Shown: piece by piece, positions 13,086 to 15,390 of the stretch | Layout of the letters: each line of letters opens with the position of its first letter | Numbering within the stretch: position 1 is the first letter of the stretch | Source: Acidobacteria bacterium UBA2994 | GTDB lineage: Bacteria > Acidobacteriota > Vicinamibacteria > Vicinamibacterales > UBA8438 | Direction: 5' to 3' | NCBI GenBank assembly: GCA_002346545.1 | Contig: DEAA01000054.1 | Location: 66,493-81,882 of the forward strand | Length of the DNA stretch: 15,390 bases | Notes under the pieces: generated by a model | What the model was told of the DNA's origin: nothing | Seen by the model: the letters and a program-made list of their open reading frames with translations, nothing else | Database searches by the model: none | Position numbers and translations under genes: made by a program

Positions 13086-15390
13086 GACGGTGGTGTCCTC
13101 ATCTGGAACGGCACGCTCCGGGCGATCCCAGCGATGATCGCCGACCAGCGGTAATCCTCAGCGGCGGCATCGCGCACAATGCGACGTACCGCCGGGGCAT
13201 CGAAATACTCTACACCGCGACCCAATCCATAGGTCAGCAGTTTCTCGGTCACGGTGGTGACGAAACTCTCGGGCCGTATTAGCAGCGCGTCCACCAGCGA
13301 CGCCGGGCCATCCACCGGGGTGCCGTCACCCAGCACCCCGGCGCTGTCGACCGGTGTGCCCCCGTCGCCTTCCGACCGCCATCGTCCGATGGCGTCGAAG
13401 TTCTCCAGGGCGAAACCTAGCGGGTCCATCACCCGGTGACACGAGGCACACACCGGATTCTCGCGGTGCACCTCCAGCCGCTCGCGCACCGACCGGGGAG
13501 GCGCATCGGAATCGTCATTCTCGGCTAGGGCCGGGACATCGGCTGGCGGGGGGGGCGGCGGAGTACCGAGGATGTTCTCGAGCAGCCACTTTCCGCGCAC
13601 TACCGGTGAGGTCCGGTGTGCATACGAGGTCACCGTCAACAAGCTGCCCTTTCCGAGCAGCCCACGACGCGGAGCGAGCTCGCCATCGAGGGTAATGCGA
13701 CGAAAGTGGTTGCCGTAGACGTTCGGGATGCCGTAGTGCTCGGCCAACCGCTGATTCACGAACGTCTGGTCCGAGGTCATCAGCTCTAAGACACTGTGGT
13801 CTTCGCGAATCTGGCTGTCCACAAACAGCTCCATCTCGCGAGCCATCGCCCCCCGCAGGTTCGCGTCAAAATCAGCGAACGCATAGGGGTCTGGGGCTAC
13901 CAGCGCCATGTTCCGGAGATACAGCCACTGCCCTCCGAAGTTGTCGACCAGGGTGCTGGCGCGAGGATCGACCAGCATCCGCGCCACCTGGGCCTCGAGC
14001 ACCCCCGAGGCTCGCAGCTCACCTCGCTCGGCCAACCCGAGCAGCTCCTCGTCCGGGATACTGCTCCACAAGAAGAAGGACAGACGCGACGCCAGCTCCA
14101 CTTCGCTAATGGCGTACGGCTCGCCCGGGGCCTGCCCCGGGGGGTCCTGCTCGCGCCTGAACAGAAAGTCTGGACTCACCAGGATCCGGCGGAGCGCCAT
14201 CTCGATACCGGCGGCGAAATCGCCCTGCTCGCGGCCCATACTGAAAAACTCGAGCAGCATGTCGAGATCACGGAGCTCGAGCGGCCGACGGAACGCGCGA
14301 CGCCCCAGACGGCCGAGAATCTCCCGCGCGCACGCAAGCTCGTCGTCGGAACCTGCCTGGGCATCGGCCCGCGGGCGGCAGCTGAAGATAGTCCGCCGAC
14401 TCGGGGTATCGCCACGACCGGTCACCGCGTAAGGCCCTCGCAGCTCGACACGACTAATCCCGGGGTCGAGCGTCTGGTCGCCGGCGTACTCGTAGCTGGT
14501 CACGGCATAGTGCGGCCGCTTCATCCCTTCGAGCACGGCCGCCTGATCGACGAAGCTGACCGCAAGAAGATGCGGTCCGGCCGGCGCCGTGAATCTGACC
14601 TCCTGCCCGTCATCGTCGGCATTGCGGAGATCGCGCCGTCGCGGCTCGCCGTCGGCGTCGAGGAGCTGCCCCCCAACTGTCAAGCTGTCGACCAGCGCAC
14701 CATCGAGACGCACCTCAAGCGCGTGCTGATTGGCCAGTCCGCGGACCCGACCGTCATAGGTCCGCGACAGATAAACCTTGATGACGTAGTCGCCGTCGAC
14801 TGGGAAGATGTGTCGTACGGCCAGACCACCCCGCGAGCCGAACGGCAGGTCGTCGCTGACACGGCCGTCTTGCTTCAAATATTTGTCGACCTCGAACATG
14901 TTGGTCGAGGGCGCCTGGGTGGGGTCGCCAACCGCCAGACGACTGATCTTACGTGCCGCAGAGAGATACCGCTCGGTCAGCATGGGCGACACCGAAAGCA
15001 CGTCGGCGATGTTGTCGAACCCGAAACCGGAGTCGTCGGCCGGCAGCAGCGTGCGGGTGTCGACCTCGAGGTTGAGCAGGTCGCGGATGGCGTTGGCGTA
15101 CTCGGCCCGGTTCAACCGGTGCACGGCCGGTCGACGGCCCGGGTTGGGCGCCGCGGCCGCAGCGCCATCGATCGTCTCCTCCAACCTGGCCAGGAATCCA
15201 TCATACGCAGCCTCCTCTGGACGAGGACGACCGGGTGGCGGCATGGCCCGGGTACGCAGCTTGCGAACCACCTTCTCCCAGACGTCGGTTGTCTCGTGCC
15301 CAGCCGTGGCCGGGTCGGCGTCTTGCAGGGAAAGGTCGGCCGCGAGGGTCCGACCGTTGTGGCAGCCGATGCAATACTGCTGCAGGAGCG
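13082..15390 (-). CDS. DUF1587/1595/1592/1588/1585 multi-domain c-type cytochrome protein, N-terminus cut off
   Basis: 768 residues are visible; the gene continues beyond the right edge, where its start and signal peptide must lie. The GTG at 15271 is internal, because the frame stays open upstream. In order: a cytochrome c domain with CIGCH (15359-15373) and a possible distal Met in RAMPPPG; DUF1587 (HRLNRAEYANAIRDLL...GFDNIADVL); a beta-rich stretch with YVIKVYLSRTYDGRV resembling a carbohydrate-binding fold; DUF1595 (LGRRAFRRPL...SPDFLFR); DUF1592 (ELASRLSFFLWSSIPDEELL...FVNQRLAEHYGI); DUF1588 with a second haem-type motif CASCH (13436-13450) in CASCHRVMDPLGFALENFD; and DUF1585 (FVTTVTEKLLTYGLGR). 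It is probably periplasmic and redox-active, with unknown substrate, and forms an operon with DUF1552. Confidence 0.94.
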   Translation of the reverse strand, partial: LLQQYCIGCHNGRTLAADLSLQDADPATAGHETTDVWEKVVRKLRTRAMPPPGRPRPEEAAYDGFLARLEETIDGAAAAAPNPGRRPAVHRLNRAEYANAIRDLLNLEVDTRTLLPADDSGFGFDNIADVLSVSPMLTERYLSAARKISRLAVGDPTQAPSTNMFEVDKYLKQDGRVSDDLPFGSRGGLAVRHIFPVDGDYVIKVYLSRTYDGRVRGLANQHALEVRLDGALVDSLTVGGQLLDADGEPRRRDLRNADDDGQEVRFTAPAGPHLLAVSFVDQAAVLEGMKRPHYAVTSYEYAGDQTLDPGISRVELRGPYAVTGRGDTPSRRTIFSCRPRADAQAGSDDELACAREILGRLGRRAFRRPLELRDLDMLLEFFSMGREQGDFAAGIEMALRRILVSPDFLFRREQDPPGQAPGEPYAISEVELASRLSFFLWSSIPDEELLGLAERGELRASGVLEAQVARMLVDPRASTLVDNFGGQWLYLRNMALVAPDPYAFADFDANLRGAMAREMELFVDSQIREDHSVLELMTSDQTFVNQRLAEHYGIPNVYGNHFRRITLDGELAPRRGLLGKGSLLTVTSYAHRTSPVVRGKWLLENILGTPPPPPPADVPALAENDDSDAPPRSVRERLEVHRENPVCASCHRVMDPLGFALENFDAIGRWRSEGDGGTPVDSAGVLGDGTPVDGPASLVDALLIRPESFVTTVTEKLLTYGLGRGVEYFDAPAVRRIVRDAAAEDYRWSAIIAGIARSVPFQMRTPPS

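Noticed and set aside
13548..13555. Run of eight G as a possible phase-variation tract.
   Set aside because: It encodes the Pro-rich stretch (GTPPPPPP) that is usual at this place in DUF1588 proteins; the frame is intact and composition explains it.

Overview
The window is GC-rich bacterial DNA with tightly packed genes. Its content suggests an uncultured environmental Acidobacteriota (Vicinamibacteria-like) or a related phylum. The clues are a DUF1587/1595/1592/1588/1585 cytochrome protein paired with a DUF1552 protein, a secreted family of unknown function that opens with a 'DGQPDISGIW' type motif, a soluble PQQ dehydrogenase with its own small cytochrome c, and several exported (Sec or Tat) enzymes. 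This taxonomic call is inference. I see no rRNA, tRNA, CRISPR array, insertion sequence or phage gene.

Layout. (1) Positions 1-3655, plus strand, are an oxidation operon: the 3' end of an FMN-dependent alpha-hydroxyacid dehydrogenase, a second divergent paralogue that has lost two active-site residues, a PQQ dehydrogenase, and a mono-haem cytochrome c that probably takes its electrons. (2) 3664-4674, minus strand, encodes a secreted protein of unknown function that converges on the operon. (3) 4675-5699 is an iron-storage locus. It holds a possible 32-residue small ORF, a Bfd-like [2Fe-2S] ferredoxin behind a 19-bp Fur-box-like dyad, and, tail to tail with it, a bacterioferritin with an altered ferroxidase ligand. 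(4) 5708-7831, minus strand, is a membrane protein fused to a spermidine-synthase-like methyltransferase-fold domain. (5) 7952-9376, plus strand, holds a Tat-exported epoxide-hydrolase-type alpha/beta hydrolase and a small FmdB-type zinc ribbon. (6) 9421-11574, minus strand, is polyphosphate kinase 1. (7) 11730-15390, minus strand, is a two-gene operon with a 4-bp ATGA overlap. It encodes the multi-domain DUF1592 cytochrome protein (running off the right edge) and the DUF1552 protein, a recurring but uncharacterised pair.

How the parts work together. The left operon looks like periplasmic sugar or alcohol oxidation by PQQ feeding a cytochrome, next to flavin-dependent hydroxyacid oxidation. 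Bfd and Bfr form a known pair: Bfr stores iron and Bfd passes the electrons that release it. The Fur-like site on the bfd promoter fits that logic. The right-hand operon probably makes exported, c-haem-containing proteins, with unknown substrate. Several promoters share an extended -10 element (G-C/G-TAnnnT), and at three genes it lies so close to the start codon that leaderless or near-leaderless mRNAs are predicted.

The strongest leads are the degenerate alpha-hydroxyacid dehydrogenase paralogue, the Fur-like bfd promoter facing bfr, the E127S change in Bfr, the promoter-equipped 32-residue ORF, the leaderless promoters, and the perfect 11-bp hairpin just upstream of ppk1.
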